Assembly (NCBI RefSeq): GCF_030253575.1
Contig: NC_080569.1
Coordinates: 516,001 to 580,000 of the forward strand
DNA length: 64,000 bases
From: Rhododendron vialii
Lineage: Eukaryota; Streptophyta; Magnoliopsida; Ericales; Ericaceae
Direction of reading: 5' to 3'
The translations under genes were made by a program, and so were the position numbers. Below the pieces are notes generated by a model. The model was given only the letters and a program-made list of their open reading frames with translations, did no database searches and had not been told where the DNA came from. Of this stretch, positions 22,565 to 32,760 are shown in pieces (within the stretch, counting starts at the first letter, position 1; each line of letters starts with the position of its first letter).

Positions 22565-22920
22565 AATTTAAAACCATTATTTTGGGCAATTGTATTTTCA
22601 TAATCTCAAGTGGGCTTTTAGACATGGGGGTGTACCTTATAGTTTGCCATGGGTGGGCCTTCCCGCAGCCAGTGGGCTGAGATAAAAAGCCATGTAGACA
22701 GAGGTTTGCACTTCTTTGGGCGTAAGCTGAATTGCCATTCCAAAATAAATCTCTTATGGGCTACTATTTTCTTCTTTTCAGAGCTCTGTTTGGGATGTCT
22801 AGAGAAGTTAATTTAGTTTTATATTTGTCTAAAATAAACTTCTAACAATCGTTAATTTTTTCCATACTTCGAAATAACAACCACCGTTAATTGGCCTTAT
22901 AGTAAAGTTTCAAATTTCAA
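22565..22920. repeat. Dispersed duplication, copy 2 (empty sites)
   Basis: Collinear with copy 1 at 20255-21845 but lacking the MULE at 20293, the small MITE at 21188 and the LINE at 21381. It preserves the sequence before each insertion, so it dates those insertions after the duplication. No gene recognised. Confidence 0.85.
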
Positions 22921-23399
22921 AGCTGAACACAACTTTAATACATTGCCTTTCATCTAATGGATTGAGGTTAGTATTTTTCATTTCACTAAAAAAAACAAAG
23001 AATCCGAGGAAAAACAATTTTTTTATTTATTTACTGTCTTAACAAATTAATTCCATTAAGATTTTCCCAGTTTGATTTTATTCAAGTCAAAAAATAAAAT
23101 TGCATTTGTTGACAGAAAATGATGGACATAACTGAAAATAAAAAATAAAAAAAAAGACGACAAAGAAATCCCAAAAAGTGAAGGAGAACTCAAAAGAAGA
23201 TGCCCCAACCCCAAACAGGGCTGCCCAATTTAAGTACACTCGGTATGGTTGGCGTGGCCCTTTCTAATTTTAGTGGTATGGGCCCCTCAAGCTCAAAGGC
23301 AAAGTTTTGTGATCCTAATTTGTTTTTACCAAAACAACCCACCCACCCACCAATTACAAGTACACGTGAAAGCCGAAGTACTTTCTCCTAGATCCTCCC
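22921..23399. other. AT-rich spacer
   Basis: Oligo-A and oligo-T rich. From 23200 the sequence becomes more GC-rich, leading into the candidate leader at 23400. No gene recognised. Confidence 0.3.
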
Positions 23400-23910
23400 A
23401 AACTACTACCGCGAAAATAGAATCTAGGGTTTCTCTTCCTTCCTGCATTAGGACTATATATAGTAGTAGTATATCATTCTCTCTCTCTCTCTTACTTCAG
23501 ATTACAGAAGCTAGGAGCTTCCTGCCTCCGCAGCCCACACGAGAGAGAAGAGGCATCTTTCAGGTTTGTGCGTGAATTTAACCACTCCTTGGCCAAACAC
23601 GACCTTAAAAAAAACCCTACCTTTTTTAGGGGTTTGATGTTGTTAGATTCACGCACAAACTCTGTGATATGTCTTTTCAATCCTCTTCAATTCGTCAATT
23701 ACGAAAAACACCAGTTTCCTCTGCTATTCCATTAATCAAATCATTTGATTTTGATTCTAGCGCCATCTCTGTCCCAATCCTGTTTATCTCAAATTTCTAT
23801 TGTTTCTCCCCCTCCCCTTTTTTTTTCCTTCTCACAGCAGGGGTATGGGTTTCGAGATGAACGCTGCGCTGATGGAGAAAGGGGCTGCTGCAGAATTCGT
23901 TAAACCTGGT
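23400..23910 (+). other. Candidate promoter, spliced leader and orphan first coding exon
   Basis: A TATA-like CTATATATAG at 23453-23462 is followed by a CT-rich leader. A plausible leader intron runs from TTTCAG|GTTTGTG near 23561 to CTCACAGCAG near 23842. The next exon opens with ATG and reads MGFEMNAALMEKGAAAEFVK. A joined exon at about 25018 (TTGCAG|ATGTGGAC...) would add DVDIVRPLNFC and stop soon after. I do not recognise the protein. The layout looks like the 5' end of a real gene whose body has been lost or replaced by the sequence now at 25.0-26.3 kb. Confidence 0.35.
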
Positions 23911-25394
23911 TCGATTCAATACCCTGTAATTTCTTGGATTCTGCCATTTTTTTTCATAGTTTTTTCATTGTGATTTGTTCAGAAGTAAGCAAAACTACTG
24001 CAATCATTTCTGAATACCATGCTTTGTTTGGCTTGTCTAAAAAAGACGGCTTTTTGGAATGGAAAAGAAAATTTAGCCAAAAAATTATCATAAGATAGCT
24101 CAAAGAATTAGGGGAAAAACAGCTAAACTCTTCATCTTTACGAAGCCCGTACAGATCTTGATTTGTTTATTAATTTGGCAGAGGAGAAAATTCAGTGCTC
24201 CTCCAGCTGTTAGACAGAGTATAAGGTTCATGCGATTGAACACTTTCGGGCTCAATTTTGTTGCCCTTTTCCATTTCCCTTCTTTTTCCTCCAAAAAAAA
24301 TGTGAAATCGCTGATTGCATTACGAAACCTTGATAGTTATAGGTATGTTAAGGATAACATCTGTAATGCGTTTGGGCTTTATTTTCTAGTGAATTATCTA
24401 TACCAACTGTAACCACAGTTTCCTGATAAGTTAGTTGAGAAGTTTATTATCTCGACTTTGAGCCTCTAAATTCAATTGGAGTCCTATGAAGAGGTCAATA
24501 ACTTAGACATCTCGGAATTGCATAGTTATAATATCTCATCAATGTTGGGTAGGACTAGAAATTGTGAAAGGAAGTTATGAGTTGAGTAGTTCTATTCGAC
24601 ATAAAGAGGGAGTATCTGAAAATAAAATCAAGGTCATAATTTTTGTGGTAATTATTCCATAAGGATGTGTAGCGTGTGGAAAGCTAGGTTCAGATTTTGA
24701 ATGCCTTTGTTTGAAGCTGAGGTTGCCTTTTCAGAGTTCAAGTTCATTGATTGATGACTGAATGATGAACATGTTGTTCTCGCACCTCAATTTAAGAAAG
24801 CGTGGCAATATTGCCATTGGCTTATTAGTGGTGTTAAACATACTGATAAGATCATAGTTGCAGCAGTTCTAGTTGTTTGGTTACACTATTTTACCTTCTA
24901 CTTTATCCTGTTTTCCGAAAAAATCTTGTGGAAGGTGGGTTGATTTGAAGTCCTGGCATGAATAATTGGTTGAATCTCATTCACATTTTATGTTCTTATT
25001 ATTCCATGTATTGCAGATGTGGACATAGTTCGTCCGTTAAATTTCTGTTGGAGTATTTCTAGAGTGTAAAATTTGCAAACCACAAGAGTGAAAGAAAACT
25101 ATTATCGATACACGCAAAAAAACACACACATGACTACATGAGAATATAGAGGCTACCTCTGGAATTATTTGCCTTTCAATGACATTATAAAGACTATAAA
25201 TTTGACAGAACTCATCTTCTACGTTTAGTAGAATAACAATACTAGGAAAGAAGTTCTAGTAAGATATGCTACCAAGTCAGTAACCTGGCAAGACAATATT
25301 TGAACTCAAAAACATATAGATGGAGATAGATAGCCAGGTAACTAATTCTATAACGGGGACAATCTATTTGGCGAGTCATTAAATAGCTGCAACT
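23911..25394. other. Intron-like or decayed sequence, no gene recognised
   Basis: T-rich, intron-like base composition with no further splice-flanked coding stretch that I recognise apart from the short one near 25018. No transposon ends seen. Confidence 0.3.
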
Positions 25395-26272
25395 TTAGTC
25401 TATAGAATCTGCCAGGTTCTTCACTTTAGTAAAAACCCTCAAGAAAATCCCATAATTTGTGCTTCTTTCCTCCATACTCACCTTTTCTAAAATTGCTTGA
25501 CTGAGGTGATGCTTACAGTAGGCTCCCGTCGCTTCCAACGCCCTCAAGAGCTTGATGAAAAGCTGCGTCATTCCCTTGCTCTCATCCATGTGCTCTTTAT
25601 AGTTCATGAGAATTGCATGAGCCCTCTGCCTAAAGTGCCCCGCCACAAAGTCTTCAAAGTCCCTTGGCGGCCTCTCAAGGGTTCGAACAATTGCCTCAGA
25701 GCTAAATATGATAGCATTCCTGTTATATTCCCGTTTCTCCGATTCCATGAAATAAGGTTTGAAATTCAAAGCCAGGCATTGAATCGCAATAAGTACTTGG
25801 AGAAGGTTGGATTGGTTAGGATCCCAACGCTCTCCAGTCTCCAGAAGGCTTAAAAAGCGCTTTCCATCCGGTTGCAAACTAGGGTGGTTCAAATCAAGTC
25901 CCTGAGATTGGCAAAAGGGTTTCGGTGGGCAAGTTGAGTAATTGCTTGGGAAGAGGATGTCAAAGAAGAAGAGAGCGTGGTAATAAGGGGTTTTGGGCCT
26001 ATTATGACTGCTCTCATTAGATCAGTTCTGTTTTCGTAAGCTCTGACGAGGATCGAATTGGGTAGATTGGCCTCCAGAATTACACATTCTTCTTGATGCT
26101 TTTCAGTTAGGCGGCTACTGATTCCAAGGGCTGAATGCTTGTTTATGGGCTTCTTGTCGAATTGGTGATTGGATGGAGGGCCACTAATGATGTCATATTT
26201 CTTGTCGATTTCGTCTTGGATCTCTTCAATCTCTCCGTATGAGGGGTTTGCTTCTAACCCATTCACTTCCAT
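25395..26272 (-). pseudogene. Dead E2 ubiquitin-conjugating enzyme of the UBC25/26 type
   Basis: Two abutting minus-strand open frames together resemble the C-terminal catalytic region of plant UBC25/26-type E2s (BIRC6-like). The first ends with LVRAYENRTDLMRAVIIGPK (family: VRAYEDRMDLLRAVIIG). At about 26010 a single-base loss shifts the frame; in the correct frame the family sequence PYYHALFFFDILFPSNY continues. The second frame runs DGKRFLSLLETGERWDPNQ and then RPPRDFEDFVAGHFRQRAH. The family has GKVCLSLL with the catalytic Cys; here it is GKRFLSLL, so the active-site cysteine is lost. The stretch is uninterrupted by introns, which suggests a processed copy, though the exon layout of the parent gene would need checking. 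Probably non-functional. Confidence 0.85.
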
Positions 26273-26369
26273 TGCAGTTCTTCTAACTTGCTTGATCTCT
26301 TGATATTCTGTATGGTATGTCGAATAAATTTACAAGGGGTGTTTGATCTGGGCCAGATTTCAATAATAG

Positions 26370-26920
26370 TTTGAGTTGGAGCAGGAGCAGGAGCAGGAGT
26401 CTAGTATGATTCAGTTATCCATTTGATTAATCCAAATAAGGATATCTGATGCAAATTGCATAGACTAGCTTTCCTACTCGGTGCCTCTTACATGTTCACC
26501 CTAGGTATCATCCTACTACTTTTCTTTTAGGGGATCTTTTTGGTTGTGTAATCCATCAATGGAAAGGAAAGTTTTTGGAATATCCCCAATGGGTTCCTAA
26601 AATGGCTCGCTCCCGAATGAGGCTCCTAATTTATTTATATTAAACCCTTTGTTGAATTTTGGCCTCCAATGATTTGAGTTGGAGCAGTACAAGTACTAGA
26701 AGTCTAATACGATTCAATCAATTAACCATGTGATTTATTATCAAAATAAGGATATCTGATGCAAATTCCAGAGACTAGCTTTCCTAGTCGCTGCCTCTTA
26801 CCTCTTCACCCTAGTCATGGGGTATCATCCTACTACTGTTTTTAGGGGGTTTTCTTGTGGTAATCCAGCAATGGAATGGAGGGTTTTTCGGAATAAATCC
26901 AATGTGTTCCTAAACACTAT
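26370..26920. repeat. Diverged direct duplication of about 240 bp (26370-26604 and 26672-26920)
   Basis: Both halves share TTGAGTTGGAGCAG, AATAAGGATATCTGATGCAA, GACTAGCTTTCCTA, GTATCATCCTACTACT and GGTTTTTNGGAATA in the same order. About 80-85% similar by eye. Lies just upstream of the E2 pseudogene. No function apparent. Confidence 0.8.
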
Positions 26921-26939
26921 ACCTTGGTGGAAAATTCTA

Positions 26940-27300
26940 AAACCACAATCACTAATGTTGTGAAATTTTAATGTACTCGCAAACGCACGAATCGTATCGA
27001 AGTATAATTATGCAAGTGCGAGGTCGAACCCACAAGAACGTGTATTTTTATAGGAAAACTAAATAAACTTAAACTGATTAAACCCTTACCTAGTTGACAA
27101 AAGTTGTGACTTGTATTTTAACTATGAACTAAAAATAACAAAAGTGAAAATAAACGTATAAGTTGATGATTGAACGAACTTGATCAAAGGAAAGTGACTA
27201 AGGTTTCAGAATCCACACTCATGTATTCATAGCAGTTACTAAAACTCTTATTTATTTCCCTACTTCTCTTCACAGTAAATTGGTAGCTAATCTCTATTAC
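26940..27300. mobile_element. Possible LTR-retrotransposon remnant
   Basis: The run CGCAAACGCACGAATCGTAT through GCGAGGTCGAACCCACAAG resembles the R/U5 part of plant LTRs, but neither TG...CA ends nor a primer-binding site could be fixed. A weak call resting on general resemblance only. Confidence 0.25.
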
Positions 27301-28255
27301 CGTAATATGTATTTATGATATTTTTTTGGTTATTGGGGTTAGGATAGGGATTTGAGGTTGAAGATGTGATAATTTGTAGCTAAGTTCCAAAAATACCTCT
27401 GCCTTTGATGGCCAACTTAGATGGAGTTAGTTCTGAGGACCATTTAAAAGTGCATTGTAAACGTTGGGGATGCAATAGACACAATTTGTATATTGGGGAC
27501 CAAATTGCCATTTTAGAATACTTTGAGGATCATCCGTACAAATAAGCCAATAATTGTACTTTAGTGATCACATTTGGTGGCTATATTTTTGGTGTCATGT
27601 ACGTGTCATTAATGCATTGATAGAATGCGCTCCATGTGTTATGTTATTGAGCACTTACCACCTATGCAATAATGACACTCACATAATTACCATAGCATTG
27701 CTCGTTCTTAAAATGGGGTTAAAGTGAGCCTCGTACTACTATCTAGCTAGCCATTGGTTCCTCTCTCAATGATTGCTCTCAAACATGAGTCCCAACCCAT
27801 TAGCTCATTGTAGGGAGGCTCTAAACTAGCCTTAAGTGGGACTCATTGCCTTAAAATTTTACATTCATATAATGGGTTTCACGTCTTCTTTCTTTTTTGA
27901 AGCTATTTTCCATCAAAATATGTGAATGGTTTAACTGATATCCACTGGAGCATAGACATGCTCCTGATTAGAAAAACTCTCTTGGGCTTCAAAATTAGAA
28001 TGCATGCATTTGTGCTTATATGGACACTTTAGGATCCAAACTAGTTTTGGATAGTCTACTGTGTATAGTTAATCTCCAATATTGTATGCATGTATAATGT
28101 CAGGTAATTAAACGCTTGGGGATCTATCCATTTAATTTAATCATTCATACCTCTGGTACTGCCTCACCAAATCCTTCTAAATCGAAGATACTGGACACAG
28201 GAAGAGATAATCAATCACAAAGATAATAAACCTTTAATTGATAACTTTGACTAAT

Positions 28256-28465
28256 CGTAACCCTAAGGGATTGGCCAAGTGATTTTGGCCTGAAGTTTAC
28301 ATGTTTGCTTTATCTTAAGGTCTCAGATTCGATTCTCCTTTCTAACAACTCTTGGGGTCACCTCACACGTAAACGTATGAAACGGCTGTAGGAGGGGCTG
28401 TAGGAATTAGCCCAAGGTGCATGCAAACTAGCTTGGGACACGCTGCATTACCCAAAAAAAAAAAA
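28256..28465 (+). mobile_element. tRNA-derived SINE, copy in unit A
   Basis: Pol III box-like sequences GATTGGCCAAGTG and AGATTCGATTCTC lie near the 5' end and a 14-A tail at the 3' end. AACTTTGACTAAT flanks it exactly (28243-28255 and 28466-28478), a 13-bp target duplication. About 210 bp, typical for plant SINEs. Confidence 0.85.
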
Positions 28466-28728
28466 AACTTTGACTAATATTGAATATTGGCGGTTAGGTA
28501 GGTAGTTATATATATCTGCTTTTGTTGGTGTAACTTTGACTAATCTAAAGTCTCATGAACCTTCCTCCCCTTTTCCCACCTTTGGTTCCCGTCCATTTTT
28601 GTATTGGAAAGAAGGGAAGTACGTAAGCAGTCGGTTGATAGCAAACGCGTTATCTTTTGGATACTATTACCACGGAGTACAGTAATTCCTTTTTTTTTTG
28701 GAGTACTTTTCTTTTTGGAGTATTTATT

Positions 28729-28847
28729 CAATAGTCCGGAAGTACCGTCACGTGGTACTCCAGACCATTTTACAATTACAAATTCTTGTGGGATTTGTAA
28801 AATAATCTGAAGTACCATAAATATATGACGGTACTCCTGGACTATTG
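28729..28847. mobile_element. Foldback MITE in unit A, internally shortened
   Basis: Ends CAATAGTCCGGAAGTACCGTC and the inverse near TGACGGTACTCCTGGACTATTG. The subterminal blocks GTACTCCAGACCATTTTACAA and TTGTAAAATAATCTGAAGTAC also pair. Confidence 0.65.
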
Positions 28848-30612
28848 TATAATGGTGTTGGATAATAGTAAAATTTATAATACTATAGTTAATGGGTTAG
28901 ATGGATAGACAAGCGAGTTAAGTAATTTCTTTGGGGGGTCTGAAGGGTGCCTGCCGACATTTTGACTCGGTTTGCTTCTCCCCTAAGTATCTATATATAT
29001 GTATGTTGAATGACAGTTAATTTAGTTAATGTATCAGTTGGTGGTCTAACTTTTGATCTCGTGAACCTTCTTAAAAATTCCCGTTTCTTTTTTTCTTTTT
29101 CTTTTTCTTTTTCTATGGGTCCTTTAATTGATCGAAAGTCGGTTCATGGGCCTACCAGAAGAAACGGATAAATTGAACTTCGCCCGGCCTGAAAATCCTT
29201 TGAGTTTTCCTGGGCAGGTTTGACGTACGTACGGGTTACATGCGGACATTTTTGGTTAATTTGTTTATGTTATCACATGCATTCCAGTACCCGTCTTCAT
29301 CATCCACTAGGCGCAAATGCTACTCGATCGATCTACCCCATGGCAATGAAATCTCTTACTGTTTGTTTATACTAGTAAGGGTTTATATGATGTGTATGTG
29401 TCTGTCGCACTTCTCCTGATATCCTCTTGCTTTGTATATAAACTAATGTTTGTCTGTGCCTTCAAGCTCGGGTCAATGATTTTGTTATTCAATATGATTT
29501 CGAATGACCTTAGTTAGGTGTGAACTTAGCTAGCGGAATGCTCATGCCTGAAGGCACTTGTGAACAAAATTTAACTTCACGCTATATTAACCACTCGATT
29601 GTAATACTGATCACATCCCAAAAACCTAATTGTCTTCACAAAATCCACTCTATAAGTTTGAAATAGGTAAACTTCTATTTTATTCATACAACAAAGCAAC
29701 ATCTAACTAATCAACTCAATATGAAAGAAGTTTGAGGTGGTTTCACTTCTATCGCAACATGGCTTTTGACGTTGCAAGGTTGGCTATTTTCACCTGTAAA
29801 AATTAAAAATTATTGTTTTAGCTCACACATACCATTTCAAGCATCAAGTATTTTAGTAGAAATCGCTGCTATTGCATTTTGCGAGCTGCATCTACTAAAA
29901 TTGACCTTGATTGTACTTTAGTGATCACATTTGGTGACTATATTTTAGGTGTCATGTATGTGTCATTAATGCATTGATAGAATGCGCTCCATGTGTCATG
30001 TTATTGAGCACTTACCACCTATGCAGTAATGGCACTCACATAATCACCATAGCATTGCTCGTTCTTAAAATGGGGCTAAAGTGAGCCTCATACTACTATC
30101 TAGCAAACCATTGGTTCCTCTCTCAATGATTGCTCTCAAACATGAGTCCCAACCCATTAGCTCATTGTAGGGAGGCTCTAAACTAGCCTTAAGTGGGACT
30201 CATTGCCTTAAAATTTTACATTCAGATAATGGGTTCCACGTCTTCTTTCTTTTTTGAAGCTATTTTCCATCAAAATATGTGAATGGTTTAACTGATATCC
30301 ACTGAAGCATAGACATGCTCCTTGTTAGAAAAACTCTCTTGAGCTTCAAAATTGAATACATGCATTTGTGCTTATATGGACACTTTAGGATCCAAACTAG
30401 TTTTGGATAGTCTACCGTGTATAGTTTAATCTCCAATATTGTATGCATGTATAATGTCAGGTAATTAAACGCTTGGGGATCTATCCATTTAATTTAATCA
30501 TTCATACCTCTGGTACTGCCTCACCAAATCCTTCTAATTTGAAGATATTGGACATAGGAAAAGACAATCAATCACAAAGATAATAAACCTTTAATTTATA
30601 ACTTTGACTAAT

Positions 30613-30830
30613 CTTAAACCTAAGGGGTTAGCCAAGTGATTTTGGCCTGGAGCTTAGGTGTTCGCTTCATCCTAAGGTTTCACGTTCGATTCTCCTTTCT
30701 AACAACTCTTGGAGCCACTGCACCCTCACGCGTAAGCATATGAAACGGCTGTGGAAGGGTTAGGAGGGATTAGCCCAAGGTGCGCACAAACAAGCCTGGG
30801 ACAAGCTGCATTACCAAAAATAAAATAAAA
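30613..30830 (+). mobile_element. tRNA-derived SINE, copy in unit B
   Basis: Same element at the same position of the duplicated unit, with box-like GGTTAGCCAAGTG and CACGTTCGATTCTC and an A-rich tail. AACTTTGACTAAT flanks it at 30600-30612 and 30831-30843. Duplicated along with its host unit, not an independent insertion. Confidence 0.85.
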
Positions 30831-31021
30831 AACTTTGACTAATCTAATATTTGTCTCATGAACCTTCCTTCCCTTTTCCCACCTTTGGGTCCCGTCCATT
30901 TGTATTGGAAAGAAGTACGCAGTCGGTTGATAGCAAACGCGTTTTCTTTTGGATACTATTACTACGGAGTAATTCCTTTCCTTTTGGAGTACTCTCTTCT
31001 TCTTCTTTTTTAGTATTTATT

Positions 31022-31171
31022 CAATAGTTCGGGAGTACCGTCACCTAATACTTCAGATGACTTTACAACCACATATTCTTGTGGGATCCGTATACTTAGT
31101 GGCAAACCCCACAAGAATTTGTGATTGTAAAATAGTCTGGAGTACCACATAACGGTACTCCTGAACTATTG
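31022..31171. mobile_element. Foldback MITE in unit B, fuller copy
   Basis: Same family and site as 28729-28847. Here the inner arms (ATTCTTGTGGG and CCCACAAGAAT) are both kept, giving a hairpin of about 150 bp. Confidence 0.65.
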
Positions 31172-32398
31172 TATAACGGTGTTGGATAATAGTACAATTT
31201 ATATATAATACTATAGTTAATGGGTTAGATTGATAGACAAGCAAGTTAAGTAATTTCTTTCTTTGGAGTTGGGGGGTCTCAAGGGTGCCGACATTTTGAC
31301 TCGGTTTGCTTCTCCCCCAAGTATCTATATGTACGTTGATTGACAGTTAATCAGTTAAAATTAGTAAATGTATCAGTTGGTGGTCTAACTTTTGATCTCG
31401 TGAACCTTCTTAAAAATTCCCATTTCTTTTTTTCTTTTCTTTTTCTATGGGTCCTTTAATTGATCGAAAGTCGGTTCATGGGCCAACCAGAAGGAACGGA
31501 TAAAACTTCGCCCGGCCTGAAAATCCTTTGATTTTTCCTGGGCAGGTTTGACTTACGTATGGCCGGTATGGTTACATGCCGACATTTTTGGTTTGTTTTA
31601 TGTTACCATGCATCGCAGTAACCGCCCGCAATCTCTTCATCATCCACTAGGCGCAAAATGCTACTCGATCTATCTACCCCATGGCCATGAAATCTCTTAC
31701 CGTTTGTTTATAGTAAGGGTTTATATGATGTGTATGTGTTTGTCGCCCATCTCCTGATATCCTCTTGCTTTGTATATAAACTAGTATTTGCTCGTGTCTG
31801 AAGGCACGGGTCAATGATTTTGTTATTCAATATGATTTCGAGTGACCTTAGTTAGATGTGAGCTTAGGTAGCGGAATGCTCATGCCTGAAGGCACTTGTG
31901 AACAAAATTTAACTTCACACTATATTAACCACTCGATTGTAATACTGATCACATCCCAAAAACCTAACTGTCTTCACAAAATCCACTTCATAAGTTTGAA
32001 ATAGGAAAACTTCTATTTTATCTATACAACAAAGCAACATCTAACTAATCAGCTCAATATGAAAGAAGTTTGAGGTGGTTTCACTTCTATCGCAACATGG
32101 CTTTTGACGTTGCAAGATTGGCTATTTCCACCTGTAAAAATCAAAAATTATTATTTCAGCTCACACATACCATTTCAAGCATCAAGTATTTTAGTAGAAA
32201 CCGCTGCCATTGCATTTTTTGAGTTGCATCTACTAAAATTGACCTTTATACAGGTTATTCCTCAAGAGCGAAAACTAATGACCCATTAGTTAGCAAAGAA
32301 GCAAAATAATTTGGTACTCTTCCAATTTTTTTCCCAAAGACAGAGAAATAAATAGAATGTACCGGTATGCAATTATCAAGGAACCAAAAAGCAAACAA

Positions 32399-32530
32399 CT
32401 CATGTGTTGAAGCAAGGGTTTTCCCATTAGGACTGAATGCTGCTGGAATGGTTGACCTTGGAGGAGGCATCAAAGGACAATGCTTAGCTTATAATTAAAT
32501 GTCGCAACTACTTGGCGTCAACCTTGAAAT
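32399..32530 (-). pseudogene. Fragment of an AMBRA1-like WD40 (DCAF) gene
   Basis: On the minus strand the exon remnant reads AKHCPLMPPPRSTIPAAFSP, then NGKTLASTH. This matches the first WD repeat of plant AMBRA1-like proteins (AKYCPLLPPPRSTIAAAFSPDGRTLASTHG), substrate receptors of CUL4-DDB1 ligases. Upstream, VDAK, a stop, then LRHL continue the family pattern (WVEAESLRHLSAKYCP) but out of frame, with a 7-base interruption. The rest of the WD repeats is absent here. About 30 codons of clear homology remain, so this is a dead scrap. Confidence 0.7.
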
Positions 32531-32599
32531 AATCTAAAGATCGACGCGCCTAGAACTCAAAATATTCAAAATGAGATGAAAACTGGTAAATATAATACT

Positions 32600-32760
32600 A
32601 AAACCTGTGTGGAAATACCATGATAAAAGGCCACACTTTGCATCTCTCGTTGCTTCAGGTCAGGACCTTGAAGCAATCCCCCAATTCTGTCTAGGCAAGC
32701 ATTTTGTTCTTGGAGATACCTCTCTCCGTGCTAACCTGAGCGGTATCCAATAAGACATTA
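32600..32760 (-). other. Unassigned coding-like stretch
   Basis: A minus-strand open frame reads YLQEQNACLDRIGGLLQGPD, then LKQREMQSVAFYHGISTQ. The composition looks like real protein and a stop lies just before it. I do not recognise the family. It may be an exon trace on the same strand as the AMBRA1-like scrap, but family sequence upstream of that scrap does not match. Confidence 0.25.

Larger units (their letters stand above)
27550..29907. repeat. 2.35-kb tandem direct duplication, unit A
   Basis: Starts ATTGTACTTTAGTGATCACA and runs to CATCTACTAAAATTGACCTT. Unit B (29908-32247) repeats the whole length in the same order at roughly 90-95% identity, with several small indels. The unit holds a SINE (28256), a foldback MITE (28729) and AT-rich sequence. 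The only coding-like trace is a minus-strand stretch after TTTTTACAG near 29800 reading VKIANLATSKAM and a stop. No intact gene recognised. Confidence 0.93.
29908..32247. repeat. 2.35-kb tandem direct duplication, unit B
   Basis: Second unit, contiguous with unit A. It carries the same SINE (30613) with the same flanking target duplication, so the SINE inserted before the duplication. Its foldback MITE (31022-31171) is longer than in unit A, implying later loss in unit A. The right end (ATTGACC) leads into decayed AMBRA1-like sequence, so the unit probably derives from that flank. Confidence 0.93.
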
